Source: CAZOSF01 sp964582415
GTDB taxonomy: Bacteria > Bacteroidota > Bacteroidia > Flavobacteriales > Flavobacteriaceae
Assembly: GCA_964582415.1 (NCBI GenBank)
Contig: CAZOSF010000025.1
Coordinates: 1-30,731 of the forward strand
Length of the DNA: 30,731 nucleotides
Direction: 5' to 3'
Part shown: piece by piece, positions 15,159-23,158 of the stretch
Numbering within the stretch: the stretch's first letter is position 1
How the letters are laid out: every line of letters starts with the position of its first letter
Made by a program: the position numbers and the translations under genes
Notes under the pieces: generated by a model
The model's database searches: none
What the model was told of the DNA's origin: nothing
Seen by the model: the letters and a program-made list of their open reading frames with translations, nothing else

Positions 15159-15365
15159 AGTTACATTTCGAAGTTTAGTTAGTTAAAAAATGCGGTCAAG
15201 AAGGGAGGGAAAAAGAAGCTTCCCTAACATTTCCTTAACACTGCAAATATGTGAACAAAAAAATGAAAAAAAAAATGGAAAGGCTATTGAATTTCTGATT
15301 TTTTTTTCACATACTTCAACTTTGCTAAAGCTACAAAAAATGTTCCTTTTTAACCCCATAAAAGT
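15159..15365. other. AT-rich divergent intergenic region, dnaA / thioesterase
   Basis: A 207-bp region with long A and T runs between divergent genes. On the minus strand CATATTTG (15244-15251) is one mismatch from TAnnTTTG and could be the dnaA -7 box. On the plus strand CAACTTTG (15317-15324) is likewise one mismatch and could serve the thioesterase gene. TTGTTCACA and TTTTTCACA each differ from the DnaA box TTATCCACA at two positions, so autoregulation is possible but unproven. Confidence 0.4.
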
Positions 15366-15764
15366 TTGAAAAAAACCAGTACGAAAATTCGGGTGCGTTA
15401 CGGAGAAACCGATCAGATGGGGGTAGTGTATTACGGTAATTATCCGCTATACCTAGAACAAGGAAGGACGGAATGGCTGCGGGAAATCGGCTTTTCTTAC
15501 CGTTGGATGGAAGAACATGGAATTCACCTTCCAGTGACCGAATTGCACATCAATTATAGACGATCGGCACGATATGACGACATAATCACGGTAGAAACCA
15601 CTTTAAAGAATATTCCTACAGCAAAAATTGAATTTGACTATGCCATTTTTAATGAAGAAAAGGAGCTTTTGGTCACTGCATCTACGACCCTTGTTTTTAT
15701 CGATTCTGCGTCCCAAAAAATACGTCGTGCCCCAGATTATTTAATCGAAAAATTGACCGATTAA
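15366..15764 (+). CDS. acyl-CoA thioesterase, 4-hydroxybenzoyl-CoA type (YbgC-like)
   Basis: A 132-residue hot-dog-fold thioesterase hydrolysing acyl-CoA or acyl-ACP thioesters. The signature RYGETDQMGVVYYGNYPLYLEQGRTEWLR (11-39) includes catalytic-type D16. YbgC proteins are often associated with Tol-Pal or phospholipid metabolism, but no tol genes are here. The start appears to be TTG at 15366 (MKKTSTKIRVRYGETD); no in-frame ATG exists before the active site and a stop codon lies just upstream. It faces dnaA divergently and meets yigZ tail to tail with a 4-nt overlap of stop codons. Confidence 0.92.
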   Translation: MKKTSTKIRVRYGETDQMGVVYYGNYPLYLEQGRTEWLREIGFSYRWMEEHGIHLPVTELHINYRRSARYDDIITVETTLKNIPTAKIEFDYAIFNEEKELLVTASTTLVFIDSASQKIRRAPDYLIEKLTD

Positions 15765-16372
15765 TTTTCTAACTTTTTAATTTCCACCTTATAGGTGTTG
15801 TCAAAAATTTCAAAAATCCGTTTCGCTTCCGTCAAACGTACTTTTATTTCAAAAGTACAATGCAGTTCCATTTTTTGTGCTACCAGTTCAATGTGATGCT
15901 CCTTTATGAGTCGCATCACCGTATTCATTTCCGGATAATCGAATGTGAGCAAAAAATGGCTGTCTATGGTTCTTTCTTCTATTTCACATGCTTCCAAAGC
16001 CATCTGTGCTGCGGTTTTGTAGGCATTTATTAGCCCGCCTACCCCTAATTTAGTGCCTCCAAAATAGCGAACAACCACAATAAGTGTGTTGGTTACGTCG
16101 AAGGACTGCAGTTGTCCGTATATGGGCATGCCGGCGCTATTCGAGGGTTCTCCATCATCGTTCGCCCTAAATCGGTCATAGTTCTTCCCCAATTGATACC
16201 CATAACACCAATGCCTTGCCGTATGATGTTGTTTTTTCAATACCTCTATAATATCCTTTACTTGTTCTTCATGGGTAATCGGAAAGGCATATCCAAGAAA
16301 TTTGCTGCCCCGGTCTTTAAAAATCACCTCTTGTGAGGCTTTAACAATCGTCTTGTAGGTATCTTTTTCCAT
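15761..16372 (-). CDS. yigZ: YigZ/IMPACT family protein
   Basis: A 203-residue member of the UPF0029/IMPACT family. The N-terminal domain carries the family landmarks: DRGSKFLGYAFP at about 20-31, QHHTARHWCYGYQLG at about 49-63, then DDGEPSNSAGMPIY and VVRYFGGTKLGVGGL. A smaller C-terminal domain (about 140-200) follows. The molecular function is unsettled; the eukaryotic relative inhibits GCN2, and E. coli YigZ has been linked to translation or peptide handling. Its ATG overlaps the transporter stop as TAATG, so it is the last gene of ribD - eamA - yigZ. Its stop overlaps that of the converging thioesterase gene. Confidence 0.92.
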   Translation of the reverse strand: MEKDTYKTIVKASQEVIFKDRGSKFLGYAFPITHEEQVKDIIEVLKKQHHTARHWCYGYQLGKNYDRFRANDDGEPSNSAGMPIYGQLQSFDVTNTLIVVVRYFGGTKLGVGGLINAYKTAAQMALEACEIEERTIDSHFLLTFDYPEMNTVMRLIKEHHIELVAQKMELHCTFEIKVRLTEAKRIFEIFDNTYKVEIKKLEN

Positions 16373-17244
16373 TAGATTCGTTCCACAGCAATTAGAAAAA
16401 TACTCAAAATGGCAAGTACTACGCCGAGCCAGTTCCTTGGTTGCAGGCGCTCTCTGAAGAGGAGAATTCCCATAAAAGTGGACAGCATAACGATAGCAAC
16501 ATTATTGACAGTGAATATTCCCGAGCTTTCCAAAATACTACTCTTAAGGGCTTTTAATAAAAAGAAAACTGAAAAATAATTCGGGATACCCAGGGCTATT
16601 CCACCCAAAAGACTCTTTACAGAGGGTGTTTTTTTTGTTTTTATGAATTGAATGGTTAACAGCAAGGTTCCCAAAACAAAGGCTCCGAAAAAAATACTTC
16701 CTGAGAAAAGCGGAACTTCGTTCGGGTTTACGTACGTGTTTTCCAAGTATTTAAGAGAGGTGTCGATAACGCCACTACCTAAAAATACGAGAAGGGGATA
16801 TACGATATTTCGTCGGTCAACGGCGACGACGGATCCCGATTTAACGGAAGTAAGGAATACAGAAAGGAGTGCGACAAGAATACCGATACCTTTAAATATG
16901 CCTAAACTTTCATGGTAGTAAAGTAAACCGAACAGGATGGGTACCACCACGCTCATCTTTGTGGCGACGGAAACCACCGAGAGTCCGCTTTTTTGTGTGG
17001 TCCAAGCCATCAGATAGAAGATGACGATGAATAAACAGCCCAAGAGGAGCGCATACTTCCACCACTCAAAGTTAGGGATTTCCGACAGTGAAACAGTCCC
17101 TTCAAATAAAAGAAAACCGCAAGTTGCGGCTACCACATAGTTCACCACAATGGCTTGCAAACTATCAATACGAAATCGATCGAACAGTTTAAAGACCACA
17201 AAAATAGTTGTCGAGGATAGTATACTTAGGAGGAGATAGATCAA
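16372..17244 (-). CDS. EamA (DMT superfamily) transporter
   Basis: A 290-residue integral membrane protein with about ten hydrophobic helices in two repeated halves, typical of drug/metabolite transporters. The second half carries FTVNNVAIVMLSTFMGILLFRERL and PRNWLGVVLAILSIFLIA, characteristic of the EamA C-terminal repeat. It probably exports a small metabolite; riboflavin-pathway compounds are conceivable from context only. The start is TTG at 17244 (MIYLLLSILSSTTIF), overlapping the ribD stop by 3 nt (TTGA). The next in-frame ATG would delete the first two helices, so the TTG is well supported. It is translationally coupled to both neighbours. Confidence 0.9.
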   Translation of the reverse strand: MIYLLLSILSSTTIFVVFKLFDRFRIDSLQAIVVNYVVAATCGFLLFEGTVSLSEIPNFEWWKYALLLGCLFIVIFYLMAWTTQKSGLSVVSVATKMSVVVPILFGLLYYHESLGIFKGIGILVALLSVFLTSVKSGSVVAVDRRNIVYPLLVFLGSGVIDTSLKYLENTYVNPNEVPLFSGSIFFGAFVLGTLLLTIQFIKTKKTPSVKSLLGGIALGIPNYFSVFFLLKALKSSILESSGIFTVNNVAIVMLSTFMGILLFRERLQPRNWLGVVLAILSIFLIAVERI

Positions 17245-18281
17245 AGGTCGGGGTTTTGAAAGGTCTTAAGAATATCTTCTTCAAAGAAATCCTGTCGAAT
17301 GAAATTTCCATGAAACCTTGGAGATGGGACACCTTCATCAAATTCCATGTTACCTATAAATACATAGGCTTCATCCCATAAATTGGCATCAATAAACGAC
17401 TGTAGTGTTGTTTGTCCTCCTTCTATTATGAGACTCTGTATTTCCATTTCGTAGAGATAATGGCAGATTTGCTCGGGTATTGATTTATTGAAATCAAGAA
17501 TGTGATAGGATACGGCTCCTTGGTCTGCATGAGGTTTTGAGCAAAAAACTACCGTGGGAACGCTGTCTCCTAATGGGATTTGATGAAACGCTATCGCTTT
17601 TCGACAGAGTATCAAACGCAGTGGATTGGGCCCTCCCCAGTCCCGTGTAGTAAGCGATGGCATGTCTGTAAGAAGCGTTGTTTTCCCAATAAGAATTGAC
17701 TGTTCCTGGGCTCTTAGTTTGTGCACCCATTGACGACTCCTGCTATTGGTGATCCATACTGGGGCGATGTGCTCTTTTTGTTGGGGGGCGATAAAACCAT
17801 CCTTGGTTTCTGCCCATTTCAAAAAGATATACGGTCTTTGGTTGCGATGGAAAGTGAAAAATCGTTTGTTCAGCGCTTCACATTCTTCTTCTAAAACTCC
17901 TACAATCACTTCAATACCTGCGCTTTTTAGCTTTTCAATTCCTTTTCCAGCTACCAAGGAATTGGGGTCCTTGCAACCAATGACCACCGTTGGAATACCA
18001 CTCGCTACAATAAGGTCGCTACAGGGTGGGGTTTTGCCATAATGGCTACAAGGTTCTAGACTTACATATAGTGTGGCCTGTTTCAATAATGACTTTTCAG
18101 TCACGGATTCGATGGCTACAACCTCGGCATGAGGCAGCCCAGACTTTTTATGCCACCCTTCTCCGATAATTTTATCATTATGAACCAAAACACAGCCAAC
18201 CATTGGGTTAGGATACGTACTTCCCAATCCATTTTTGGCGAGCTGGATGCAACGATTCATGTATTTTTGGCGTATCTTCAC
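17241..18281 (-). CDS. ribD: bifunctional riboflavin deaminase/reductase RibD
   Basis: Carries out the second and third steps of riboflavin synthesis: deamination of the pyrimidine from GTP, then NADPH-dependent ribosyl reduction. 346 residues. The deaminase domain (about 1-145) has Zn ligands H51 in HAEV with E53, and C78 and C87 in EPCSHYGKTPPC. The reductase domain (about 150-340) shows FLKWAETKDGFIA, TDMPSLTTRDW and LIIEGGQTTL. The start is GTG at 18281, giving MKIRQKYMNRCIQLAKNGLG; an ATG at 18260 would trim the first helix. A TACTTTTG box ends 4 nt before the GTG. No FMN riboswitch is seen. It heads ribD - eamA - yigZ. Confidence 0.95.
   Translation of the reverse strand: MKIRQKYMNRCIQLAKNGLGSTYPNPMVGCVLVHNDKIIGEGWHKKSGLPHAEVVAIESVTEKSLLKQATLYVSLEPCSHYGKTPPCSDLIVASGIPTVVIGCKDPNSLVAGKGIEKLKSAGIEVIVGVLEEECEALNKRFFTFHRNQRPYIFLKWAETKDGFIAPQQKEHIAPVWITNSRSRQWVHKLRAQEQSILIGKTTLLTDMPSLTTRDWGGPNPLRLILCRKAIAFHQIPLGDSVPTVVFCSKPHADQGAVSYHILDFNKSIPEQICHYLYEMEIQSLIIEGGQTTLQSFIDANLWDEAYVFIGNMEFDEGVPSPRFHGNFIRQDFFEEDILKTFQNPDL
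18236..18269 (+). promoter_or_regulatory. candidate promoter of GNAT-prmC-LOG operon, inside ribD 5' end
   Basis: TTG (18236-18238), 23 nt, then TATTTTTG (18262-18269), a full TAnnTTTG match at the upper end of spacing. It lies within the first codons of ribD on the opposite strand, 42 nt before the GNAT ATG at 18312. Confidence 0.4.
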
Positions 18282-18285
18282 AATT

Positions 18286-18293
18286 CAAAAGTA
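18286..18293 (-). promoter_or_regulatory. ribD promoter -7 box, leaderless arrangement
   Basis: TACTTTTG on the minus strand ends 4 nt before the GTG start codon at 18281. Transcription would begin at or next to the start codon. No TTG -33 element is clear. It overlaps the opposing promoter region of the GNAT gene. Confidence 0.55.
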
Positions 18294-18311
18294 CGAGGAA
18301 ATTATCTATTT

Positions 18312-18797
18312 ATGAGTGCTCCTAGAATCCGTCCTATTCAAGAAAAAGACAACCCCTTGGTTGCTAAACTTATTCGAAAAGTTTTGGAAGATCTTAATGT
18401 GCCAAAGGTAGGTACTGCCTATGCGGACCCCTCTTTGGATTTTATGTTCCAAAATTACAATGAAGAAGGATCGATATATTTTATTATCGACTATGAAGGA
18501 ACAATAATGGGAGGGGCAGGAATTGCCCCATTGGCAAATTATGAGGGAAATGTTTGTGAATTGCAAAAAATGTACTTTTTGCCACAGGCACGAGGACATG
18601 GGTGGGGCGAATTGATGATAAATAGGTGTCTGAATTTTGCGAGGGAATATGGGTATGATCAATGTTATCTTGAAACCATGACCTATATGCGTGCGGCCCA
18701 AGAGCTCTATAAAAAGTATGGTTTCGAATACCTTGATGGCCCCTTGGGGAATACAGGACATTATTCTTGTCCCGTGCACATGATATTAACGTTATAA
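18312..18797 (+). CDS. GNAT family N-acetyltransferase
   Basis: A 161-residue GNAT enzyme. The acetyl-CoA-binding motif A is visible as ELQKMYFLPQARGHGWGELMINRCL, containing the Q-x-x-G-x-G pattern. The late segment CYLETMTYMRAAQELYKKYGFEYLDGPLGNTGHYSCPVHMIL is typical of a subgroup common in Bacteroidota. The ATG at 18312 (MSAPRIRPIQEKD) starts the fold properly; the longer open frame upstream is antisense to ribD. prmC begins 2 nt after the stop, so this is the first gene of a GNAT - prmC - LOG operon. The substrate is unknown; a protein N-terminus is possible given the PrmC neighbour, but that is speculation. Confidence 0.9.
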   Translation: MSAPRIRPIQEKDNPLVAKLIRKVLEDLNVPKVGTAYADPSLDFMFQNYNEEGSIYFIIDYEGTIMGGAGIAPLANYEGNVCELQKMYFLPQARGHGWGELMINRCLNFAREYGYDQCYLETMTYMRAAQELYKKYGFEYLDGPLGNTGHYSCPVHMILTL

Positions 18798-18799
18798 AT

Positions 18800-19657
18800 A
18801 TGACACTTCAAGAGGCGAAACAAATGTTTCAAAATCAGCTGAGGGATTTCTTCCCTCAGGAGGAAATAAACAACTTTTTCTTTCTCACCATAGAAAAGGA
18901 ATTTGGCTACAGTAAAGCTAAAACCATCATGCGATTGGATGAACCCGTGAGCATGGGAGAAAGTATCATGATACACGACTGTCTGAACCGCTTAAAAAAG
19001 TCGGAACCCATACAATATATACTGGGAGAAGCCGATTTCTATGGGCTCACACTGAAAGTAAATCGGAACACCTTGATCCCGCGACCGGAAACCGAGGAAT
19101 TGGTGGATTGGATCATCAAAGATGCAAAGAAAGATAAGGACACTCCAATTAGTATAATCGACTTGGGCACTGGTTCGGGATGTATCGCTCTTGCCTTGTC
19201 CAAAAATCTCGAGCAAGCCGATGTATCGGCTTGGGATGTTTCGGAAGGGGCGCTTCGAGTGGCCCGAAAAAATGCTCGGGATCTCCATTGTAAAATTCTT
19301 TTTGAAAGGGAGGACATGCTGGAGCTACCTGATCGTGAAAAGGAATTTGATATAATCGTTTCCAACCCTCCTTATGTGCGCTATTCCGAAAAAAAGGAAA
19401 TGAAAAAAAATGTATTGGACTATGAACCTGCAATTGCCCTATATGTCCCGAACGAGGATCCATTGCTATACTACAAAAAAATAGTGGAATGGGGTAAGTC
19501 TTCTTTAAAAACTGGAGGACATATTTATTTTGAAATCAATGAGTTTCAAGGTGAGGATATGGTGGGATTTATCGAAAATGAAGGATATAAAAGGGTGCGA
19601 CTGAAAAAGGATTATACGGGAAGAGATCGCATGATACGTGCTACATGGAATGAGTAA
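18800..19657 (+). CDS. prmC: peptide chain release factor N5-glutamine methyltransferase
   Basis: Methylates the Gln of the GGQ motif in release factors RF1 and RF2, raising termination efficiency. 285 residues. An N-terminal helical domain (about 1-75) binds the release factor. TLIPRPETEELV at 91-102 is the family linker motif, SAM motif I is DLGTGSG at 121-127, and the catalytic NPPY is at 189-192. The ATG at 18800 (MTLQEAKQMF) is preferred over 18767, which would overlap the previous gene. It overlaps the LOG gene by 8 nt (ATGAGTAA). prfA is not in the window. Confidence 0.96.
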   Translation: MTLQEAKQMFQNQLRDFFPQEEINNFFFLTIEKEFGYSKAKTIMRLDEPVSMGESIMIHDCLNRLKKSEPIQYILGEADFYGLTLKVNRNTLIPRPETEELVDWIIKDAKKDKDTPISIIDLGTGSGCIALALSKNLEQADVSAWDVSEGALRVARKNARDLHCKILFEREDMLELPDREKEFDIIVSNPPYVRYSEKKEMKKNVLDYEPAIALYVPNEDPLLYYKKIVEWGKSSLKTGGHIYFEINEFQGEDMVGFIENEGYKRVRLKKDYTGRDRMIRATWNE

Positions 19658-20240
19658 ATTAGAGAAAATATGTGTTTTTGCTGGTAGTAGTGAAGGCAAC
19701 GATTTGGAAATTATTGAAGCCGCCAAATCCCTTGGGGCAACGTTTGCGCATAGAGAGATTGCCTTGATTTATGGTGGTGCTAAAATTGGTTTGATGGGGC
19801 ATATGGCGCAATCGGCCCTTGATCATCATGGTGCCGTAGTAGGTATAATCCCCGAATTTCTCAAAACAAAAGAAGTGGTTCATTTGGGCCTCACCGAACT
19901 AATCACCGTAGAAACCATGCATGAAAGAAAACTTCGCATGCAGCAAGAAAGCGATGGTTTTATTGCCTTTCCAGGAGGTATGGGAACTTTTGAAGAACTA
20001 TTTGAACTGTTAACTTGGCTTCAATTGGGCCTTCATGAAAAACCTATCGGCTTATTAAATATCAATCATTTTTATAATGACCTACTAAAGCAACTGGAGA
20101 CAATGGTATTACGTGGGCTACTTAAAATGGATAATTTCAATTTATTGTTGGTGGACACCGATCTTGAAGCCCTTTTAGTGAAAATGGAAAACTTTTCTGC
20201 GCCAAACCTACCGAAATGGTTGAAACCCGACCGCACGTAA
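19650..20240 (+). CDS. LOG family / TIGR00730 Rossmann-fold protein
   Basis: A 196-residue LOG-type protein, likely a nucleoside 5'-monophosphate phosphoribohydrolase. In plants LOG releases active cytokinin; in bacteria the role is mostly nucleotide housekeeping. Motifs: VFAGSSEGND at 9-18, YGGAKIGLMG at 41-50, the HERK segment at 91-94 and the diagnostic PGGMGTFEE at 108-116. The ATG at 19650 gives MSKLEKICVFAGSS, the normal N-terminus; the reading from 19638 adds an unsupported four residues. Translational coupling to prmC suggests co-expression rather than shared chemistry. Confidence 0.92.
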   Translation: MSKLEKICVFAGSSEGNDLEIIEAAKSLGATFAHREIALIYGGAKIGLMGHMAQSALDHHGAVVGIIPEFLKTKEVVHLGLTELITVETMHERKLRMQQESDGFIAFPGGMGTFEELFELLTWLQLGLHEKPIGLLNINHFYNDLLKQLETMVLRGLLKMDNFNLLLVDTDLEALLVKMENFSAPNLPKWLKPDRT

Positions 20241-20337
20241 GTTTCGACTTATCAACCAATCGCCTAATTTATAAACAACATCGGTATTCCTAGAGATATT
20301 TGTTTACTTTTAGTAATCAACCACTAATCACTCTGTT

Positions 20338-21039
20338 ATGAATTCGATGAAAAAGTATTTGGCAGAAGGTCTAGGAACCTTCGCTTTAGTTTTGTTTGGC
20401 TGCGGAGCAGCTAGCATCGCCGGTGTTGCAGCCACAGGGCCTTCAGGTATTGGGTTACTAGGAATTTCCTTGGCTTTTGGATTGGCAGTTGTTGCTATGG
20501 CTTACACAATAGGACCGGTATCCGGATGCCATATTAATCCAGCCATTTCAATTTCCATGCTGGTTGCTGGAAAATTATCTGTAAAGGACACCGTTGGGTA
20601 TGTTTTAAGTCAGTGCATTGGAGCTATTATAGCCGCAGGGGTGCTGTATGTTTTGGCAACGGGTTCTTCCCATTTCGTTATGGGAGAATGGGCCTTGGGA
20701 AGCAATGGATGGGGAGAAGGCTACCTAGGGGAATATTCAACACAAGCAGCTTTTATTGCTGAATTTGTGTTTACCTTTTTATTCTTAATGGTCATTTATG
20801 GAAGTACGTCTTCTAAGGCATCCCCTCAAATGGCGGGATTAGCCATTGGGCTTTCCTTGGTACTTATCCATCTGGTAGTCATTCCCATTACGGGTACCTC
20901 CGTAAATCCCGCAAGAAGTTTGGGACCTGCGATATTTGCTGGTGGTATGGCATTGCAGCAATTATGGCTCTTCATTGTGGCTCCTATCGCAGGAGGCGTT
21001 TTTGCTGCCATAGTTAGAAAGGTTTTTATCGAAGACTAA
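20338..21039 (+). CDS. aqpZ: aquaporin Z (water channel)
   Basis: A 233-residue MIP-family channel with six hydrophobic helices and two NPA boxes: HINPA (N67-A69) and SVNPARS (N190-S194). The selectivity-filter residues match water-specific AqpZ rather than GlpF: F47 in SLAFGLAV, H178 in LVLIHLV, and R193 after the second NPA. It should allow fast osmotic water flow across the inner membrane. The ATG at 20338 is used; MKKYLAEGLGTF from 20347 is an alternative. A TACTTTTA near-match lies about 25 nt upstream, a weak promoter. It is single, ended by a hairpin terminator. Confidence 0.95.
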   Translation: MNSMKKYLAEGLGTFALVLFGCGAASIAGVAATGPSGIGLLGISLAFGLAVVAMAYTIGPVSGCHINPAISISMLVAGKLSVKDTVGYVLSQCIGAIIAAGVLYVLATGSSHFVMGEWALGSNGWGEGYLGEYSTQAAFIAEFVFTFLFLMVIYGSTSSKASPQMAGLAIGLSLVLIHLVVIPITGTSVNPARSLGPAIFAGGMALQQLWLFIVAPIAGGVFAAIVRKVFIED

Positions 21040-21057
21040 AAATCAAAACAGGTATAC

Positions 21058-21090
21058 AGGCCCCATGGATGATTCCGTGGGGTTTCTTAT
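21058..21090 (+). terminator. intrinsic terminator after aqpZ
   Basis: An 8-bp stem (21061-21068 with 21075-21082, CCCCATGG/CCGTGGGG, one G-U pair) with a 6-nt loop is followed by TTTCTT. It lies 20 nt after the aqpZ stop. The ligA promoter box starts at its very end. Confidence 0.7.
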
Positions 21091-21098
21091 TATATTTG
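21091..21098 (+). promoter_or_regulatory. ligA promoter -7 box, leaderless arrangement
   Basis: TATATTTG matches TAnnTTTG and ends 5 nt before the ligA ATG at 21104. It abuts the T tract of the aqpZ terminator, so the -33 region would be the terminator stem itself. No TTG is seen. Confidence 0.55.
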
Positions 21099-21103
21099 CG
21101 CTA

Positions 21104-23098
21104 ATGAATATAGCACAGCAAATCCAAGCCCTTCGAGAAGAATTACACGAACATAATTATCGCTATTATGTTTTGGATGCCCCCATAATCTCAGATTACG
21201 AATTCGATCAAAAACTGAAATTACTTCAGAAGCTGGAGCAGCAACATCCAGAATTTTATGACCCAAATTCACCAACACTACGGGTGGGGGGTGAAGTGAC
21301 CAAAAATTTCGAAACGGTTACCCATCGTTTCCGGATGTTCAGTTTAGATAATAGCTATTCCATTGAAGATTTAACCGACTGGGAGTCACGAATTCGAAAA
21401 TTGGTGGATGGCCCAATAGAATATACCTGCGAATTAAAATATGATGGGGCTTCTATTAGCCTTACTTATGAAAACGGAATGCTAGTTCAAGCAGTCACCC
21501 GTGGGGATGGTGTGCAAGGAGATGATGTGACCACGAATGTAAAGACCATCCGCTCCGTTCCCCTGAAATTGAAGGGAGATTTCCCTGATTCGTTTGATAT
21601 CCGTGGTGAAATCATCTTGCCCTTGGAGGGTTTTGAAAAGATGAATGAAGAACGCTTGGATATTGGAGAGGAACCCTATAGAAATCCTCGTAATACAGCC
21701 TCCGGAAGTCTGAAACTTCAAGATAGCGCTGAGGTAGCAAAGCGACCCTTGGAATGTTTGTTATACAGCCTAATGGGAAGAAACTTACCTTTTACCACCC
21801 AGTTTGAAGGGCTTCAAAAGGCACGGGATTGGGGATTTAAGGTGCCCAAAGAAGCACGTTTGGCCAAAAACATGGAAGAGGTGTTGGCATTTCTAAATTA
21901 CTGGGATACCCACCGTCATGATTTGCCTTATGAAATCGATGGGGTGGTTGTTAAGGTGAACAATCTTCAACAACAGGAAGAACTTGGGTACACTGCGAAA
22001 TCACCACGCTGGGCAATTGCTTATAAATTCAAAGCCGAACAAGCAGTAAGTGTATTGCATAGAATCACTTATCAGGTAGGAAGAACAGGAGCCATTACAC
22101 CGGTTGCCAACTTGGAGCCCGTCGATTTAGCTGGCACCATTGTGAAACGAGCTTCGCTTTACAACGCCGATCAAATTGCTAAATTGGACATACGCGAGGG
22201 AGATACGGTTTTCGTAGAGAAAGGAGGGGAAATCATTCCAAAAATAGTAGGAGTGGATTTTTCCAAACGCCCTGCCGATTCGCAACCAACGGCATATATC
22301 ACACATTGTCCGGAATGCCATACACCATTGATAAGGAAGGAGGGAGAAGCGCTTCATTACTGTCCGAATTCCGATGGGTGTCCGCCACAAATCATCGGGC
22401 GGATTCAGCACTATATTTCTCGAAAGGCAATGGATATTGAAGGTTTGGGAGGGGAAACGGTAGCCCTTTTGGTAAATAATGGACTCATAGCTAATTACGC
22501 CGATCTATATGAATTGACGGTAGACCAAGTAATTCCCCTTGAACGGATGGCTGAGAAAAGCGCAGACAACTTAATCAACGGAATTGCGGCTTCCAAAGCC
22601 ATTCCATTTGAGCGTGTACTTTTTGCGTTGGGTATTCGATATGTTGGGGAGACGGTTGCTAAGAAATTGGCCAAACACTATAAATCGATTGATCTTATAA
22701 AGTCGGCCCGCTTGGAAGAATTGATTACCGTGGATGAGATTGGTGAGAAAATTGCGGAAAGTGTCGTTGCTTTTTTCGAATCGGAAGCTAATTTAGACCT
22801 AATTGAGCGTCTTAAGAACTATGGGATACAACTGGAAATTTCAGCAGAAGAATTGGCGCTTCAAACAGATAAACTTGGGGGGGGTACTTTTGTGGTTTCT
22901 GGGGTTTTCCACCAAGTTTCTCGCGAAGAACTAAAAAAATTAATAGAAAATAACGGAGGAAAGGTTTCAAGCAGTATCTCGAGCAAAACCAATTATGTAG
23001 TGGCAGGCGACAAGATGGGCCCCAGCAAACGAACAAAAGCCGAAAGTTTAGGGGTTCCTATTATTTCTGAAGATGATTTCCTTCAAATGATCAATTGA
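21104..23098 (+). CDS. ligA: NAD-dependent DNA ligase LigA
   Basis: Seals nicks in replication and repair using NAD. 664 residues, typical length. Domain Ia (about 1-70) holds the NMN-binding site, with HNYRYYVLD at 17-25. The adenylation domain has the AMP-accepting lysine K112 in ELKYDG. Then come an OB fold, a four-Cys zinc finger at about 400-425 (CPECHTPL ... CPNSDGCP), helix-hairpin-helix repeats (about 430-575) and a C-terminal BRCT domain (about 585-664). All are intact. The ATG at 21104 (MNIAQQIQALREEL) is the family start; the reading from 21065 passes through the terminator and promoter and is rejected. An 8-G run occurs at 22877-22884. Confidence 0.97.
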   Translation: MNIAQQIQALREELHEHNYRYYVLDAPIISDYEFDQKLKLLQKLEQQHPEFYDPNSPTLRVGGEVTKNFETVTHRFRMFSLDNSYSIEDLTDWESRIRKLVDGPIEYTCELKYDGASISLTYENGMLVQAVTRGDGVQGDDVTTNVKTIRSVPLKLKGDFPDSFDIRGEIILPLEGFEKMNEERLDIGEEPYRNPRNTASGSLKLQDSAEVAKRPLECLLYSLMGRNLPFTTQFEGLQKARDWGFKVPKEARLAKNMEEVLAFLNYWDTHRHDLPYEIDGVVVKVNNLQQQEELGYTAKSPRWAIAYKFKAEQAVSVLHRITYQVGRTGAITPVANLEPVDLAGTIVKRASLYNADQIAKLDIREGDTVFVEKGGEIIPKIVGVDFSKRPADSQPTAYITHCPECHTPLIRKEGEALHYCPNSDGCPPQIIGRIQHYISRKAMDIEGLGGETVALLVNNGLIANYADLYELTVDQVIPLERMAEKSADNLINGIAASKAIPFERVLFALGIRYVGETVAKKLAKHYKSIDLIKSARLEELITVDEIGEKIAESVVAFFESEANLDLIERLKNYGIQLEISAEELALQTDKLGGGTFVVSGVFHQVSREELKKLIENNGGKVSSSISSKTNYVVAGDKMGPSKRTKAESLGVPIISEDDFLQMIN

Positions 23099-23127
23099 TT
23101 TCGATTATAAAATGGCATTAAAAGCTG

Positions 23128-23135
23128 TACTTTTG
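23128..23135 (+). promoter_or_regulatory. promoter -7 box of DUF6913-dapA unit
   Basis: TACTTTTG (TAnnTTTG) ends 2 nt before an ATG at 23138 and 23 nt before the ATG at 23159. Initiation near 23140 would exclude the first ATG, which is why the second is preferred. Confidence 0.5.
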
Positions 23136-23158
23136 TTATGGGTAAACAAAAGTATTCC

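Noticed and set aside
15159..15365. Possible replication origin next to dnaA
   Set aside because: The region is AT-rich, but only two degenerate DnaA-box-like nonamers with two mismatches each are visible, no cluster, and dnaN/gyrB are absent. In this phylum the origin need not be at dnaA. A genome-wide GC-skew plot would decide.
17241..18312. FMN riboswitch controlling ribD
   Set aside because: The ribD start codon is only 4 nt from its promoter box, leaving no leader, and no RFN-element sequence is visible nearby.
21065..21103. Upstream extension of ligA to the ATG at 21065
   Set aside because: That stretch is the aqpZ terminator hairpin and the ligA promoter box; the added residues match nothing in LigA.
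22877..22884. Eight-G homopolymer inside ligA as a phase-variation switch
   Set aside because: It encodes Gly codons in the essential ligase just before the BRCT domain, the frame is intact, and one tract without a variable-surface context does not support switching.
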